Counted from the stretch's first letter, positions 11,353 through 24,967 are shown. The stretch is 64,000 nt of DNA from Phoenix dactylifera (GCF_009389715.1 NC_052392.1:39351668-39415667); one strand, 5' to 3'. The notes: generated by a model from the letters alone, not told the origin. Made by a program: numbers and translations.

Positions 11353-14300
11353 ATGGATGGGAATCGAGCCAAAAGAGCATCTATAAAAGCCCAACACCCC
11401 AATTGGAAGGAGAAGGTATTGATCTTCTGCGTCATTTCGAGAGCTCTGGTTAATTTTTACTTTTGAGATTGGGGGTTTTGTAATTTTTAATAGTTTTCTA
11501 TGATTTTTTTTTTTGAAAAACAATATCCTGGTTGTTTTAATCTGATAAGATGCCAATGAATACATGAATCTGCGCTTCTTTTTTTTTTTTTTGATTCAAA
11601 TGCTACTTCTGTGCTGCTTTTTGGTTATCCAGTACTCGGTTATTCTTTGTTTTGCGAATACTGGATCATCCCTTTACCAAGTTCCAAACTTTAAACTCAT
11701 TTAGACTCATGGACGAGTCATTTCATAGTTTCTGGATGATTCTAACTTTTGTTGTTCTTGAATAAGGTTAAACAATTGTCACAAAAAAAGGAAGAAAGAG
11801 GGTTAAACGAATCATGTCTCCCTGAAAATGACAAACTCTTCTTGCATCTAAGTGAGGATGACGGATTGTGCCGTTGCAGTTAGTTGGTGCATTCTAAAAA
11901 CCAATATTGTTTCATTTCAACATCTAACCAACTTTCAAATTACAAACTTATTCTTTTAAACAATGGCATTGTTACCACTCCATGATATTTGATTTGGTTC
12001 ACATTTCACCTTAACAAATTAGGCCATGCATGTATAACTCTCTAAGCAGACCAATACCATAATTTTCTTGCTTCTGCTTATCACTGTCTTTCTCATTTTG
12101 CTCACAGATTCTACTTATTTCAGTTGTTTTGGCTGGGAATCCTTAAAAGCTATTTTAATCGCATGAATGTATAATATCTAATTGTATCTTACGCAGCTTA
12201 GGCAAAATTGCCTGAGAAGAGTTCAGGAGGAGAGAGCCCAGTTGCTTTGGAAAATCAGGTCAAGTGGACAGCAATCTCTGAATGAGAAGGTTTGTTATGT
12301 GATTGCTGTTATACTTATTAACTTTTGCCACTTAATTGTACTTTTGCTTTATATCTTGTTGTTAAGGTGGGCATGCAAGCAGCTTCATATAGGTTTAATC
12401 CTCCTGATGAGTTATTAGGATTGTTTTCATTTTGGAGGCTTTACGAATATCATTAAGACTATCAGTCAGTGAAGGTGGGAAGTTTTTTCTTGTTTTTTAC
12501 TTTGATGTTATAATAATTATTCTGCTGATATAGATTATCATATTCATTTACATTTAATTGATGAGTTAGGTGAGCCAATCACACAACTGACATTTTGTTA
12601 TAAAAAAAAAAAAAAACTGACGCAGATATTTACAAGTCATGCATAAGTATTTCAATCTATAACTCCAAAGTTCATTCTCCCTGGCAGGGCAGTTTCTTGT
12701 CATTATATGTATATTCATTTCGCTAGTTGTTTTTCAGCTTATATGGATAAGCAATATTCCACCAACGTATTAAGATTTGAGAAGCAAGCATTCGAGTGGG
12801 TGCAATTCTAGTAGCACATGAAGTCGAAGCTACATGCTTAATGCATTTACTTGCAGTAAGCATGTCACAAAAACCAGGGTTTCATGTATGTTGGGAAAAG
12901 TGCACATACAATTCATGGGCATGCATACAAAGTAATTGAACGCATATGTGGACAGTGTACTGGAGGAAACATGTTATAGTGTCTGTGCATTATGAATCTA
13001 TGATATAGATACTTCTAACATCCTCCTTTATGTTGGACGGTGCGCCAAGAGTTGGTACCAAGAAAAACAGACCAGCAATGCAGTAGATAGTGGATCCACT
13101 GAGACAAAAAGAGAAAACAGGCAAGGTAGCATAGTTATTAAAGCACGAGTAGACAGAATAAGGGGTGGCCCGAGTGCCACTATAAGGGTTACGAGATAAT
13201 TCTCAATCCTCAATGGCAAGTGGCCATGGATGAGTGGTAATGAGCTGTTTGATGTGTCAATTTAGCTGATGCAGTGCGAATGCTTAATACAATTTTTTCC
13301 TGGATTTATTGAAAATTGTGACCTTTGCGATATATATGGGAAAAAATAAGGAGGTTGATGAAGTGATGGTAAACATGCTGGCTGATGAAGTTTGTAAACA
13401 AAATACCTCAGCTTGTAGAGACAATTGGCAACAATGAAAGCTGACATGCAACAGAAATTGCAGCTCGAATCAGCGGCTGGTGCTAGAGATCTTCAGGCAT
13501 GTATTGCTATTAGTAAGCAGCATTCAGTGATGGATGCCATTCATGCAAAAGACATTTTAGTGTCAATGATGCCATGCCGAGGGAGATAAACTACCAGTGG
13601 ATGCTGTGCACAGGAAGAAGGTTGATGACTCTTATTCATGGTTTTAAGTGTGGTAGGCACACTGCAGCATGCAAAATGCAGAACTTACCAAATGCCTTGC
13701 TAGCATGCAGTGCTGGCATGACACTGGGCTGCATGCCAGTACTTGGCATAGCAGAGTGCCAATGTGGAGGTTATGGATGAATTCCTTTTGTTGGAAAATA
13801 CAGTAGGCTGTAGTTCTCAGGGTGGTCCGGCAAGATCATTTGTGCCACTAGTGGAAGTCTTGAGATTCTTTTTGTTGAACGCTTTTAGCCAGTGAAGGCA
13901 TGATATTTGAGTAATTATGGTGATTTAATCCACATTCAGGACAGTGAAATAACAAAAAAAGCTGGGCTCTTTTGGGAATGACTGGCATTGGATCAGCATT
14001 TATGCTATAATTTAGCATGCATATGTATACTTATGCACTTGAAGTGCACATAAAATGAAATTGCGTGTAAGGTGGACTATGACATTGTGACTAGCTTCCA
14101 TCACTAGTGGTAGTTTTTAAGGTTCTGAAGTGCTTTGAGGCACAAGGTTGTTTTTCTTTTTCTTTTTTCAGTTTTCTTGAAGCAGATTCAAGAGATCATA
14201 GTTAAATTGTAGTATGAGTAGGTTTGCTTTGAAAGTATGAGTTTGTTGCACTTCTATTTTGATCTTTATACTGTAAGCGAAAAGGTGGGCTCTCCCTCTT

Positions 14301-17300
14301 GGTAAGAAGGTCCAATCATGGGCTTATGGCGGGCTCTCTCTCTTCTGGTGAAAAGCTCTTTTCAAACAGTGATAGGGAAGTGGGAGACAGAGCTTGAGGA
14401 AGTCAAAGAAGACAAATAGGGGTACGCTTAAGGAGCTGCATTAGTATAAAATAATTAGTAATTCAAGAGAAAGAAATAGAATTTTTAGTGGTGCTGTGAA
14501 AGGCTATGTTGATCTTTAGCAATTTCTACCAACAAATGTGGCCACTAATAAAAAAAGACATCTATAGAACCATTAAGGATTTTTTCCGTCCTGGTCGATT
14601 GCTGAAATCTTTAAAAAAGCTTCCTCTAGTCTCAAGAGTTTCTTTTATCTTCAATAGTCTGGAGATAGTGCACTAACCTCTGTTGACCAATTTGAAGCTT
14701 ATGAAATCTCTTTGTTTCACTGAACTGTCTTCAGCAGCTAAATCAGTTGCATTATCAGTTCATTAATCTGTTTAAGTTATTTTTGTTCGATGAAATTTTG
14801 TAATTTTTTCCTCTTTTCTTATTATGTGCTGTACTTCTGTCAAATTTGACAGGAGATTGTGGAAACTGCATTCAGGGACATAGTTTCTGATGAGCTGCAG
14901 AAGATTAAGCAGTCATCTTCAAGCAAAAACCAGATTACCTTTGTTCCCAATAATAGTGAACTAATATGGGAATTTGATGGTCTGCATACAAGTAGCTCAA
15001 AGGAAACTGAAAGTGAGGAGCTAATGTTAGAAATGGAGAGACTTCTTTATGAAGATCTGCGAGAGGAATTGATCAGGAGAGGTAAATCTGGCAGCATGCT
15101 CTTATTATTCACTTTGCATTGTTCACTAGAGTATGTTGAAGTATGCATAGTGTTCTGCACATGTTTGCTTTAGAGGGAATTACAAGCAGCATTGCTATTT
15201 AATCATGTGTGCTGACATAATCAAGGCTCAAGAAATATACCAGACTTTGTAGGATGATGAGGTCATGTTTTAGGGAAGATTATGGAACATTTTAATACGT
15301 AGAGGCCTAATTCAAGCTTTAGATGCTCAGTGCTCTGTATATACTATTGTTCTTTGTAAGCTCATGTTCTAATTCATTCATTACAGTGACATGCACCTTT
15401 GCAGCTTATCTTTACTCTTCCCCTCAAAATACCTGTCAGACCTTGTTTCTTAGTTTCTCCTTAGAGCTTCTAGATTCCCCATTCTAGATTTCTAGAGATA
15501 TCTTCCTGTTCTTCTCTGTTATTCTTTTGTATGACAAAAATGTCAATAACCATTAAAGGAATAAGCAACAATCTGTTTCCTTTTATGAAGCAATGATAAT
15601 TCATCGAAATGAATTTGTGTGTAACTTGTTGAAAAGATTCAAGCGATAAATATGAATCACAATATTGTTAGTGTGAATTAGAGGAACTACCTATCTTCTT
15701 AAGAAGTACCAACTCAATATGGTACTGAATTAACTAAATAAAATCGTGAGGCCTGTGAGATGATATCAAAAGTTAACATAGTGCTCGCAAATGGCTTGAA
15801 CATCATCTAGCAACCAGGGCTATTCTTTCATGTAATTGATAGTCATACATAATTATATTTATCAACAGGGCAATCATTTATGCAGCAACTGGTTGATCTA
15901 TTACTTGTTACTTCACTCTCTTGGATCAACTGCAGATTTTACTACAAGATAAATTGCCCAGTTCTATTTTATTTATAACACTGGAATTGCATCTATTTGA
16001 ATATGTTGTTCAAATGTTTTCTTTCCCTTGGAAAATTGAAACAGCATTCTTTTTCTTTCGACAAACTCCTGTTAGTGTTAGGTGCAAATAGGACCAGACT
16101 ACTCAAACTCTAGAAGTATTTTAACTTGAGTTGTATGCTCTATAGTTTTGTAGTTTTAGACCACATGTAGACACATCCTTCCATATTACTTGATAAGATA
16201 ATTAATGTTACAATATCTATACGATAGCTTTGCCGTGCAACTGCATAGGTATATCAATATATTGGGTTTGTGTGCAACTGCATCCAACCAGCACTTAACC
16301 TATGGTCTTAACTCTTAAGCAAATCAGTACTGCCAATGCATTTTTCTTTCAATAATCATTTTCTAATTGCAGCAACAGCGAGATGTTCAATTTCTTGTTT
16401 GATTAAAATTTTTGATGACTCATCCCTGTCTCTTAAGGAGTGGCTAATTAATTATGTACAGAGCTGGAGGTTCTTGAGGAAGAGGATGAATACTTAGCTC
16501 GAGCAGTTTTTGAACGCATGCAACTTAATGATGACCAGGTATGAACAGCTTATAAGCAATCTGGGTCTTTATTAAATTATGAGCAACTACATGAAGATGT
16601 CACTTCTTTCAAACAATGCTATGTACAGAAACCAATAAATTATGTTTCATATTTTACTTAGGTATGCTTATGTGGCAAAAATGCAAGTTAAATGGACTCT
16701 GATCATACTCGTGGCCTATTCATTTTGTATCCATGTAAAACATATGCATGCTAATGTACATATTCATCTTTTTTTTAAAAATTACTTTGCTTACTGTTGA
16801 TGACATGAAGAGTAGATTCACTTTCACAGGTTTGATACCATATTGTCCGAGACATTTAGGAGTCAGCTTTTCTAAATTCGCTTATCATTCTTGGAACTCA
16901 GGATGCCAGTTTCAGGGTTAATACCTTACTCCCATATGTCATGAAGCCAATGCAGAAAGTTTCCAGGATTTCAATCTAACGGGCACGCCACCCTGTTATT
17001 ACTTGCTTCTCTTTTTTTTCTTTTTTCTTTTTTTTTGTGTGTGTGTGTGTGTTGGGGGGGGGGGGGAGGTGGGGGGTTGATAGAGAATAGCTGCACAACA
17101 TTAAATACCACATTTATCCCCAATCCTGAGGCAACATTGCTTCTTCTTAGATGCCTTTAGCATGGGCAACAAGGTATAATTGCTCCTTTGGCAAATAGCT
17201 CCTCTAGCATGGGCTCCTGTTTGTTCCTTACCTCCTAAATTTTTCAAGAAAAGAAGGCAACTTTTCACCTTAAAAGGTTTGAAGGAAATATAATAGCTTG

Positions 17301-18179
17301 CCAGAAGGGAAGATAGGGGTGGATCAGGATACACCTGCCCACTGCTATGAATCTTTAATCTTCAATCTAGAATGCTTTGATATACTTGCTAATTATAACC
17401 AGGTTTCCACTTGGGTCCGTTGAAGCTAAACTATGACGATGCAAGATTTTGAAAGACCTCATCCCTAATGTCTGTTTCCCTGATGCAAATTCTGCCCACC
17501 CCAACTTGCGGTCTTTTGTTTTTTAATGTGGATTATGTACATTCTGATGCGGCACAAGGATTCATTGACTTGTGTGTTGTCAGATTGTCTGCAAAAAGAA
17601 AATGTCCTGAACTGTTAAACTGCTGACAAATCTTAAGAGGCCCTAAATGATGTACGAAGTAGTGGGTCAGCCGTTGGCCGCTTCTGAACAATTGTTACCA
17701 ATTGAATGGAACTTTATATTGAAAGAAAATCACTTCTCTGTGTCTTTGCCTCCCCTTTTTCTTTCCACCGCACATACTGGTCCTCAAAAACCACTTCCTA
17801 TTATGTACTTCAGAGCACTGCATTTACTCTCACTTCGGTTATGGTGTAGTTTCAAACCTTTCGCCACTTTTTGCTTGCTAACACAATATTTTGATGCTAT
17901 CCTGTGAAGAATGACAGAGTATGGTGCCCGATCTGCAAACGAGGAGAGTTACGAGAGGCCTATCATCTCATCTATTGTACTTGTTGCAAGCTGCGGCTTG
18001 ACCTTGAAAATGATAAGGTAACCCTGGACTTCCTGCGAGATCGATTGGGTGAAGTACACATAGAACATCTTGACAGAGGATGCAGAGCAACACCAAAATT
18101 CTGCATGCACACTATGTTTAATCTGACTGCTTTGTACATCCAGTGCCAAGCATGCAACACATTTGAAATTGTAGTGTAA
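11353..18179 (+). CDS. RPAIN: RPA-interacting protein (RPAIN family)
   Basis: RPAIN proteins bind replication protein A; the human protein carries it into the nucleus, linking it to replication and repair (family knowledge). Exons 11353-11415, 12197-12289, 14853-15081, 16462-16538 and 17910-18179 join in phase to a 243-residue protein. All three family domains are present: N-terminal helix block (RASIKAQHPNWKEKLRQNCL, residues 8-27); acidic middle block (LMLEMERLLYEDLREELIRR and LEEEDEYLARAVFERMQL); and C-terminal zinc-binding domain with CxxC at 160/163 and 177/180, Cys 212 and 219, and CxxC at 233/236, including VWCPICKRGEL and EHLDRGCR. Length is typical for the family. The start codon is chosen because it begins the conserved N-terminal block; a leader ATG upstream at 11058 runs in a frame without family similarity. 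Introns are long (about 780 to 2560 bp) and contain no other gene. Confidence 0.93.
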
Positions 18180-20190
18180 CTCAAATAGCAATGTGAAGAA
18201 GAGAAATAAAGTAAAGCAAACAGGGCAAAGAAAGGAAGCAGCAGGCATTAACTCGCCAAAGGATGAATGTATTATTTGATGCAGGTCATTGTTTGCATTG
18301 TAAATGGAAAGTGGTCATGCTTTAAAATTAAGATTTGCGGTATTTCCTTGTGGTTATGATGTAGAATCTCTTCCTCTTTCGATATAGTTGCTGGTTTTTA
18401 TGATATGCAGCTTAAGTAGTTCATGCATCTGAATCCTGTGGTTTGCTCTTCTTTTCATTTCCTGTTGAGCCTGCACCACATTTATAAAGTGCACCAGTTA
18501 TCGCCTCTTAATTTGGTAAAATTAGGTTGGGCAGTAAAGACATAGTTTCAGTGGGGTAGATGCATCCGGCTTTGGGTTTGGGTGACTAGGAAGTCACTAA
18601 TGCTACCTCCCTGTGATCCCCAAATTTTCTATGCTTAACCCTGCAACAGGTGGATTTGGTGCAGTAGGTTGATTGATGTCCTGAGGGTTGAGATGCATGT
18701 ATCGCCTTTCTATTTACTTTCATGTAGTTGAACAGAAGATTGGATTTGGGACTGGTGAATTTAATCACCTGCCAATTAGCCTTGGGACTTATGGTGTACT
18801 TCATCTTGACTCATTTTCCTATATTGAGGAATTAAAGAACAAACTGATTTGGAACTAACATGAACTTAAGAGCCTAAGCTCTTATATATTTTTGTTTGTG
18901 CCTCTTTATCTCTTTGAGTCTGTGGATTGAATGGATTTGCTTCTGGGAATCAATCACCAGGAAAATCAAGAAACAGAGGCATCAGTTGCTTGAGAAATTC
19001 TCCTTTGAAGCCTGCCGTATAAATTTTTCCTTCTTGAGGCAGGTAAGATGGGTCCCCCTTTTTTCTGTCATCCATGCTGGAGTTTGGATTGGATCAGCTG
19101 ACCGGTGCAGGGCAGAAAACTCTCAAGCATATACCAACTCCCCTGGTCAAGTTCTACAGCATAAAGCCATTGGCTCTCTCAGTGTGTGGACCAGGATGAC
19201 TAAATGTTCCAAAACCATAGATTTTTGTCCTCAAATGACTCTGTTCGCATGATGTAAAGGCATGAGTCGTTGGATCAGAAAGTTCATTATAACTTTATTA
19301 GGATTGTAGATTGAAAATTGTCTACAACTTTATTCTTGCAATACTTCCAATTGGCACCATCCATTTGTTTGTCTTAATCTGAGCATATCCACCATGACAT
19401 TAGTGGTAGACAGCGTTGAACAAACTTCCAATATTAGACCCCAAGATCACCAAGATAGAGCCTTCTTACCTGCCTCGTAGCTTTGGTCAAGGAACATAGA
19501 AATAAGAAACAAATGGATTGATGTTACGTTGGGAGCCAATCATAAATTTTTTCCAAGTCTCATATTGATAATCTCAAGGTACGGATTAACTTGTTCCTTC
19601 GCCGGACTGAGTTGATTAAGTCTTGATTTAACTCTAGATTTAGGCAACATAAGAACTTTGGATAAATACCAAACAAATGAAAAGTGACATCAACAGAGAT
19701 GTTTATTGAGAAGGTTGTACTTAGAAAAAGAAAGAAAGAAAAACCAAAAAAAAATCTACAATTATTTGAATTGCTCAATTAAACTTTGAAATGTACGGAG
19801 CTTTCAGGTTGACTCGACTTTCTCAATGGATGAGTCTAACCGGACTCAAAATTCAATCTAGTTTGGAGAATTTGATTGAGTTCAGGTTGAGTGACTCGAC
19901 TAAATCGCGGAAGAGTTTGAGGAGGTTTTGCACAAAGAGGTAGGTAGTCCAACATTTGCGTTGCAGGTTTTTGCCCTGCAAAATTCATCTAATGGTGTGG
20001 TAGGTTTGCAGTATTTGAAGTATTTGATGGGATGAGGATGGTTGTGGACCCTGCTGGTTTTGGCTGCTTCTAAACAACTCTTCTTGCTAAGACTGTTTCT
20101 CCTCATGCATTTGGCCCAAATCTTATGAAACATAAGTCAACCCTCTCTATCAATTGATAGTTAAGGGCTTCACCAACCCCCTGCCTCATG
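18180..20190. other. Intergenic DNA downstream of RPAIN, no gene seen
   Basis: The first few hundred bases should include the RPAIN 3' UTR. A 118-codon frame at 18896-19252 has no domain, and its codon use does not differ from surrounding non-coding DNA. Around 19800-19920 there are several GACTCGACT-type words in both orientations, hinting at a decayed inverted-repeat element, but I could not set boundaries. Confidence 0.45.
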
Positions 20191-20400
20191 GGTTCGGATT
20201 GTATCTTTGGTGTCGAAGAATGATTCACCTTCTTTCATGATATCAATCGTTGGATCTCACAATAGCCACTTCGAGATCCATACGGGTGATGAAAGAAAAG
20301 TTCGGACTGCTTGAAGATCTACACGAGGTACAATTCAGTGGTTGGCATCACAAAAGAAGATCGATCATTCTTTCACACAAAAGATTAACCCTCTTCTCGT
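20191..20400 (+). mobile_element. Foldback (MITE-like) element, copy 1
   Basis: The left arm, about 20200-20228 (TGTATCTTTGGTGTCGAAGA then ATGATTCACC), is matched in inverted orientation by about 20359-20387, whose reverse complement starts TAATCTTTTGTGTGAAAGAA. A second, diverged copy in the same orientation lies at about 21082-21290. There is no coding capacity. The outer boundaries and any target duplication are not clear, so the class is open. Confidence 0.55.
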
Positions 20401-21081
20401 AGCACACACAAGCATTAGAGAGTGCGTGCCATAAAATCGTTTCGTGTTTTATCCATTCACTTGATTAAAAAAAGAAAATGAATGGCTTTTGGTGTCATCC
20501 CATTATTGAAAAGAATTTTAAAAGTGTGAAGATTTTTTTTTTGTTAGGTGGCGTTGCACCTTGTACCCTATATATTATGCATTGTTAGACTAGAGTTGGA
20601 GTGAGGGTTAGAAGGTATCACACGTAGTCAATGATACTTTCCAAGCGCGTTAGGTAACGAAGGAGGTCTTTTCATGCACGACTCTCTCCGCGAAGACTCT
20701 CTAGAAACGTAGCGTGCCAAGCCGAAGGCATGGGCAACCAACCTCAAATTATCAATAACAACCTCATCATATAGAAACATAGTGTTATTATAAAGGAATA
20801 GCTATGTAAATAGTGACCACTTGGGATTATAATACCACCTTTTTTTCTCTAAGAAACACAAAAATGTTGTCCCCTGATGCCTTGTTGATGAAAAATAAAT
20901 GCCATTATATTAATCAGGACCCAGCAGTGTTAATTAATACATCCATGTTGCGTCTCCATAGAACTTTCAGTCTCTATCATTCAGCAATGCTTGAGAAGTT
21001 GTACTCTCCAATCCAAAGGAGGCCCCAGTTTCCATGCTGGCTTAGATGTGGTTCAATTTATCCTAATCATGTTAGACCGAT

Positions 21082-21290
21082 TGGTTCGGATTGTATCTTT
21101 CGCGAGAAAAAATGATTCACCCTCGCTCACACGATATTAACTATTGGATCGCATAATTGCTGCTTTGACACCTGTGCAGATGGATGAAAGGAGATTGGAA
21201 TATTTTGAGATACGTGCAAAATGCGATCCAACATTTGATATGGCGAAGGAAGATCAATTATTCTTTTGCTCAAAAGATACAGCCTGTCGC
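21082..21290 (+). mobile_element. Foldback (MITE-like) element, copy 2
   Basis: It starts with the same word as copy 1 (GGTTCGGATTGTATCTTT) and follows it through AATGATTCACC and GGATCGCATAAT-type blocks. Its own arms are about 21092-21121 and 21252-21281; the reverse complement of the right arm reads TGTATCTTTTGAGCAAAAGA. Conservation of both arm sets in two copies supports a real element family over chance pairing. There is no coding capacity. Confidence 0.55.
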
Positions 21291-22042
21291 ATGTAAACCA
21301 TAAGAAAAAAATAATTGAGTCATACCACATGGAAGCTGTCTATAAAAAAATATGATCATGCATGTAGATCTGCAGATATAGAAATTGTAAAACAAATCAT
21401 TATTTGGCATCCGTACTTTGTGGGTCTAAATTAATATGATACGAAGGCTAAAATGCCCTCAGTCCAGCGGTTCATTTTCTGTCATCAACTTGGACTAATT
21501 TCGATCACATGCATAGAAGCTGTCAACAAAACATGAGAATGTATCTAGTCTTTTTATGCATACTAAATTAGAATAGATAAAAAAAATATATTAGCTGGCA
21601 TCCTAATTTTTCAGAATTTAATTGATATACTGCAAAAATTTTGAAATATACATTTAGATTGGTTCAAATCTATTCAAATCTAATCACAAACATCGATCAG
21701 CTAATTGTTCAAATCTATTCATAAGCACCATAATCGGCTCATATCAGCTTTCATGAATTCGTGCTGCATGCAGTGTATTCTAGTCCACATATGCTATGAA
21801 CCAAATTTATTTTAATACCATTTGTCACAATATAGGATTACACTCAAAAAATCTAGTTGGAAGATTTTTTTTTTTTTTTTTTTGATTTCTTAGCCTAGCA
21901 TAAGTACCAAAATGTCATCGACAAATAATCGACGTAGGAGCGCACAGGTCCTCACAACTTCCATTGCCAACCAAAACAAAAAGCCTCCTCCAAGTTTCCA
22001 ACCTTCCAAACTCTCCAATCTACCTTCCCCCACCTACAAAAC
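21291..22042. other. Intergenic DNA and presumed promoter of the next gene
   Basis: AT-rich DNA without a recognised gene. A poly(T) run lies at about 21866-21883. The last 80 bases before the start codon at 22043 are C-rich and A-rich (CCAACCTTCCAAACTCTCCA), typical of a plant leader. Confidence 0.4.
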
Positions 22043-22363
22043 ATGGAAGGCTTAATTCCATTCATCTATAGGACGATCAAGAGAAGAAAGACCCGGCGGT
22101 ACTACAAGTGCCTCTCCTCCGGCATGGCGCAGAGGTTCGGCTCCGAGACCGACCTCCATGCGAACGGCCACAAGTTCCTGCCACCGGCACCGGACAAGCT
22201 TGAAGCCTTCCATGAAGACCACAAGACACACAGGCGGTACCGGTCATTGGAAGAGTTCTCCGGCGATCTCTACTCGCCAAAGGAATATGGAGATCGTCCC
22301 CGTTTAGCTAAGGATGTAAGGTTTGGGAGTCGTCGGATGTTTGCATGCATCGGTGGTGCATAG
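22043..22363 (+). CDS. Small plant protein of unknown function (106 residues)
   Basis: A single-exon reading frame of 106 residues whose GC content is far higher than its flanks, as expected for a real monocot gene. It begins MEGLIPFIYRTIKRRKTRRY, a hydrophobic start followed by a basic block, and has a second basic block THRRYRSLEEF near residues 61-71. It ends SRRMFACIGGA. This layout (MEGLIP..YR.IK..RTR start, R-R-SLEEF middle, RMF.C..GA end) is one I recall from a family of short uncharacterised plant proteins, but I cannot name a function. There is no signal peptide, convincing membrane segment or enzyme motif. The region after the stop at 22361-22363 is AT-rich. Confidence 0.75.
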   Translation: MEGLIPFIYRTIKRRKTRRYYKCLSSGMAQRFGSETDLHANGHKFLPPAPDKLEAFHEDHKTHRRYRSLEEFSGDLYSPKEYGDRPRLAKDVRFGSRRMFACIGGA

Positions 22364-23774
22364 AACCATAGATATTATATGTGATTGTGGAAGGAAGGGA
22401 AGAGGTAATTAACTGTAGATAAAACTAGTCTTTAGATATATAGTTTGTGATGCAAGTCTTTATGGTAATCTTGTTCCTTTCTATTAAATGTTCCTTTATC
22501 GATCCTTTATTGAAAGAAAAGGTGGCAGCCCGCCTGCTATCTGCTTGTGAATTGCAAATAAGAAACAATTCTATGAAGTGTTGCTAGACAAGGAAAAAGA
22601 CTGATATTTTTAACCATGGGGGGGAAGAACTCTTTTCTTCTTTTTTCCTCTGGGTACGAATGAAGTTTCAATTTTTACCAAATTATTACAGAAAAAGATG
22701 AGTTGTTGTAGCATTGCACAAGAAACTTTCACATCGTGTACATATTGTAACCACATATATTGGAGAAATGGTATTTAAGCATGTTATTCTCTGATTTATT
22801 GACTACAACCATTAAATCAGTAGTTCAGGATATCGTGAATTTTGTAAATTATATAAAAGCTTCTTGTGTTGTAATATTGGTGGCTAATATGTTCTTTAAT
22901 TAGTATATAAAGAGACTAAAGCAAACAAAATATCGGTTAACTTTTATCGGCTTTCATTTTTCTGAAAAGCTTGTAATTTTCCTGAATATCTCTGTAAATT
23001 TTGTATTTTTCAGCTGTCTTGATTTCAAATACTTCCCCTTATCTTCATCATTTATGGCTTCAAGCTTATTCTATGGTTTCCATAACAAATTGAGCTAAGA
23101 TTGGAAAGGTGGATAATTGGAACTATATCTGAGCTTTGCTTTTCTTCTCATTTGGTATTCTTCTTGTTCAAAAAAAAAGGCTTACTAGTAAAACCTCTTC
23201 CTTGGCTCTAGATTGGATAATTTCTAAGTTATATTCAAAAACTCTCGATAATTTTGAAGAGTCTCGCATGAAAGGTTGGAAAGGAAGAATAGCTTTATCT
23301 TTATTAAAGAAATTATCATGCTCTTAGCACTAATGCTAGGAACATATTATATTAATAGTCTAACCATGTTATTGCCATTATATGATGGAAGTTGTGCCAA
23401 CAACTTCTTTATTTACTAAGCTAACTAGAAAATATTCTAGTGGTCACACCCTTCCTAACCATGCAGGTGAATCATTAAATATTAATTTAGGTCATATGGT
23501 TCTTTACTTTGAAAATGGACGAGAGAGAAAAATTACAATTGACGATCCTCATGATTATGCTGATGAAAAGAATTCTGAAATGGAGGATCTCCCATGATTT
23601 TTTCTTTGCTGATGAAAGCATGATATTGAACATTTTTATATGCTCCAAAGTTTCATTTCCTTAGCCTAATGGCTGAGGCTTTGGCATGCTTAGAATCTCA
23701 CTACTGGCGTAAAAACTCAAGAGGCACAAGGGTGGTAGACTCAAGTTCAATTTGCACAAAGTTTTTCGATCATT
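22364..23774. other. AT-rich intergenic DNA, no gene seen
   Basis: It holds the 3' UTR of the 22043 gene and then AT-rich sequence. A 71-codon frame at 23382-23597 shows no family similarity I recognise. No transposon ends could be defined. Confidence 0.4.
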
Positions 23775-24420
23775 AAAGTTTATTACTTAATGTATAACTA
23801 ACAAAAATTTGGCTTGAAAAGTCTTCCATTTATTAAAACTTGTTACATCGTTTTATTGCATTTAATGAAAAGTTGGAAAAGGAGAAAAAACTAGACCATG
23901 CATTGCATTGGTCAAGTTTCAGAGATGCTACTATTAATGATAGAAGTTTCAAGCAGACTGAGTCATCGTTTGCCATGTGAACGGAAGCTTTTGCATTTAT
24001 TAATAATGACTTTCTTCTTGGTTATTATTAAAATTTATTGTTTAATGAGCAACAAATTCTTATTGGAGTATTCAATTGATTATATTTTGTTACATTATTA
24101 TATTATATTTACGAAATGGTTGAAAAAAATAAAAATAGTTATATATCACACATTGCATGGGATAATATTAATGATACAGTATAAATGATAATAGTTTTTA
24201 TGTGGAGACTCAGTTCATGCAGAATTCTATATTTATCAAATGAATGCCAGCATTCATAATGAAAGTTTCTACTCGATCATAATTAAAGCTTATTGCTTAA
24301 TATGCAACAAAAATTTGGTTATGATACTTTTTATTTACTATAATTTGTTGCATTGTTATGTTGCATTTCAAAAATAGTTAAAAAAATAAAAAAAAGATAT
24401 TGTCATTTGCTAGTTATAAT
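23775..24420 (+). repeat. Three diverged tandem copies of an about 252-bp AT-rich unit
   Basis: The block TTAAAGTTTATTACTTAATG near 23775 recurs as TTAAAATTTATTGTTTAATG near 24028 and TTAAAGCTTATTGCTTAATA near 24280. Each is followed by an AACAAAAATTTGG-like block, then a TTGTTACATTRTTATATTGC-like block, then a GTTGAAAAAAATAAAAA-like block. Spacing is about 252 bp. The copies are well diverged, so the array is old. No coding content. Confidence 0.65.
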
Positions 24421-24967
24421 ATAAGATTAAAAAAATCATATTTTGATCATTGAATAAAAGAATTATTAATTATTATTAATTTTTCCACTAATTGTTATTA
24501 AAGCATTTTTCTTAAAAGGAGGACTTAAATAACATTGATTACATTAACATACCTTTATTTTCCGTTTCTTACGTGGCCTAAGATTATATATTATTAAAAA
24601 TAGCAGCAATAACCGCATGTCTAAATCATTGTTCACTCAATAACAGAATTATTATTACCTTGATTGTTATAATTACAGTGGCCATTAATTGTCTCAGTTT
24701 TTAAACTGAAATCATTGCAATAACAGCCACTATAGCAGCATTATAACAAAAAAATAATTAATTGCAATTGCAACCCTTGTAATCTGAGAATGGAAACTGA
24801 ACAAATTTAGGGTAAATTTATACAATTTTAAATTAAAAATATCATTATATTCATAAAAAAAAAAGTGCACATACATGTCACATAACTGTCACCATTTAAG
24901 TGCTTGTTATAAATATGTATAAGTTATCTGCCGATATTTTTATTTCGCTTTACATGCTTGATTTTTA

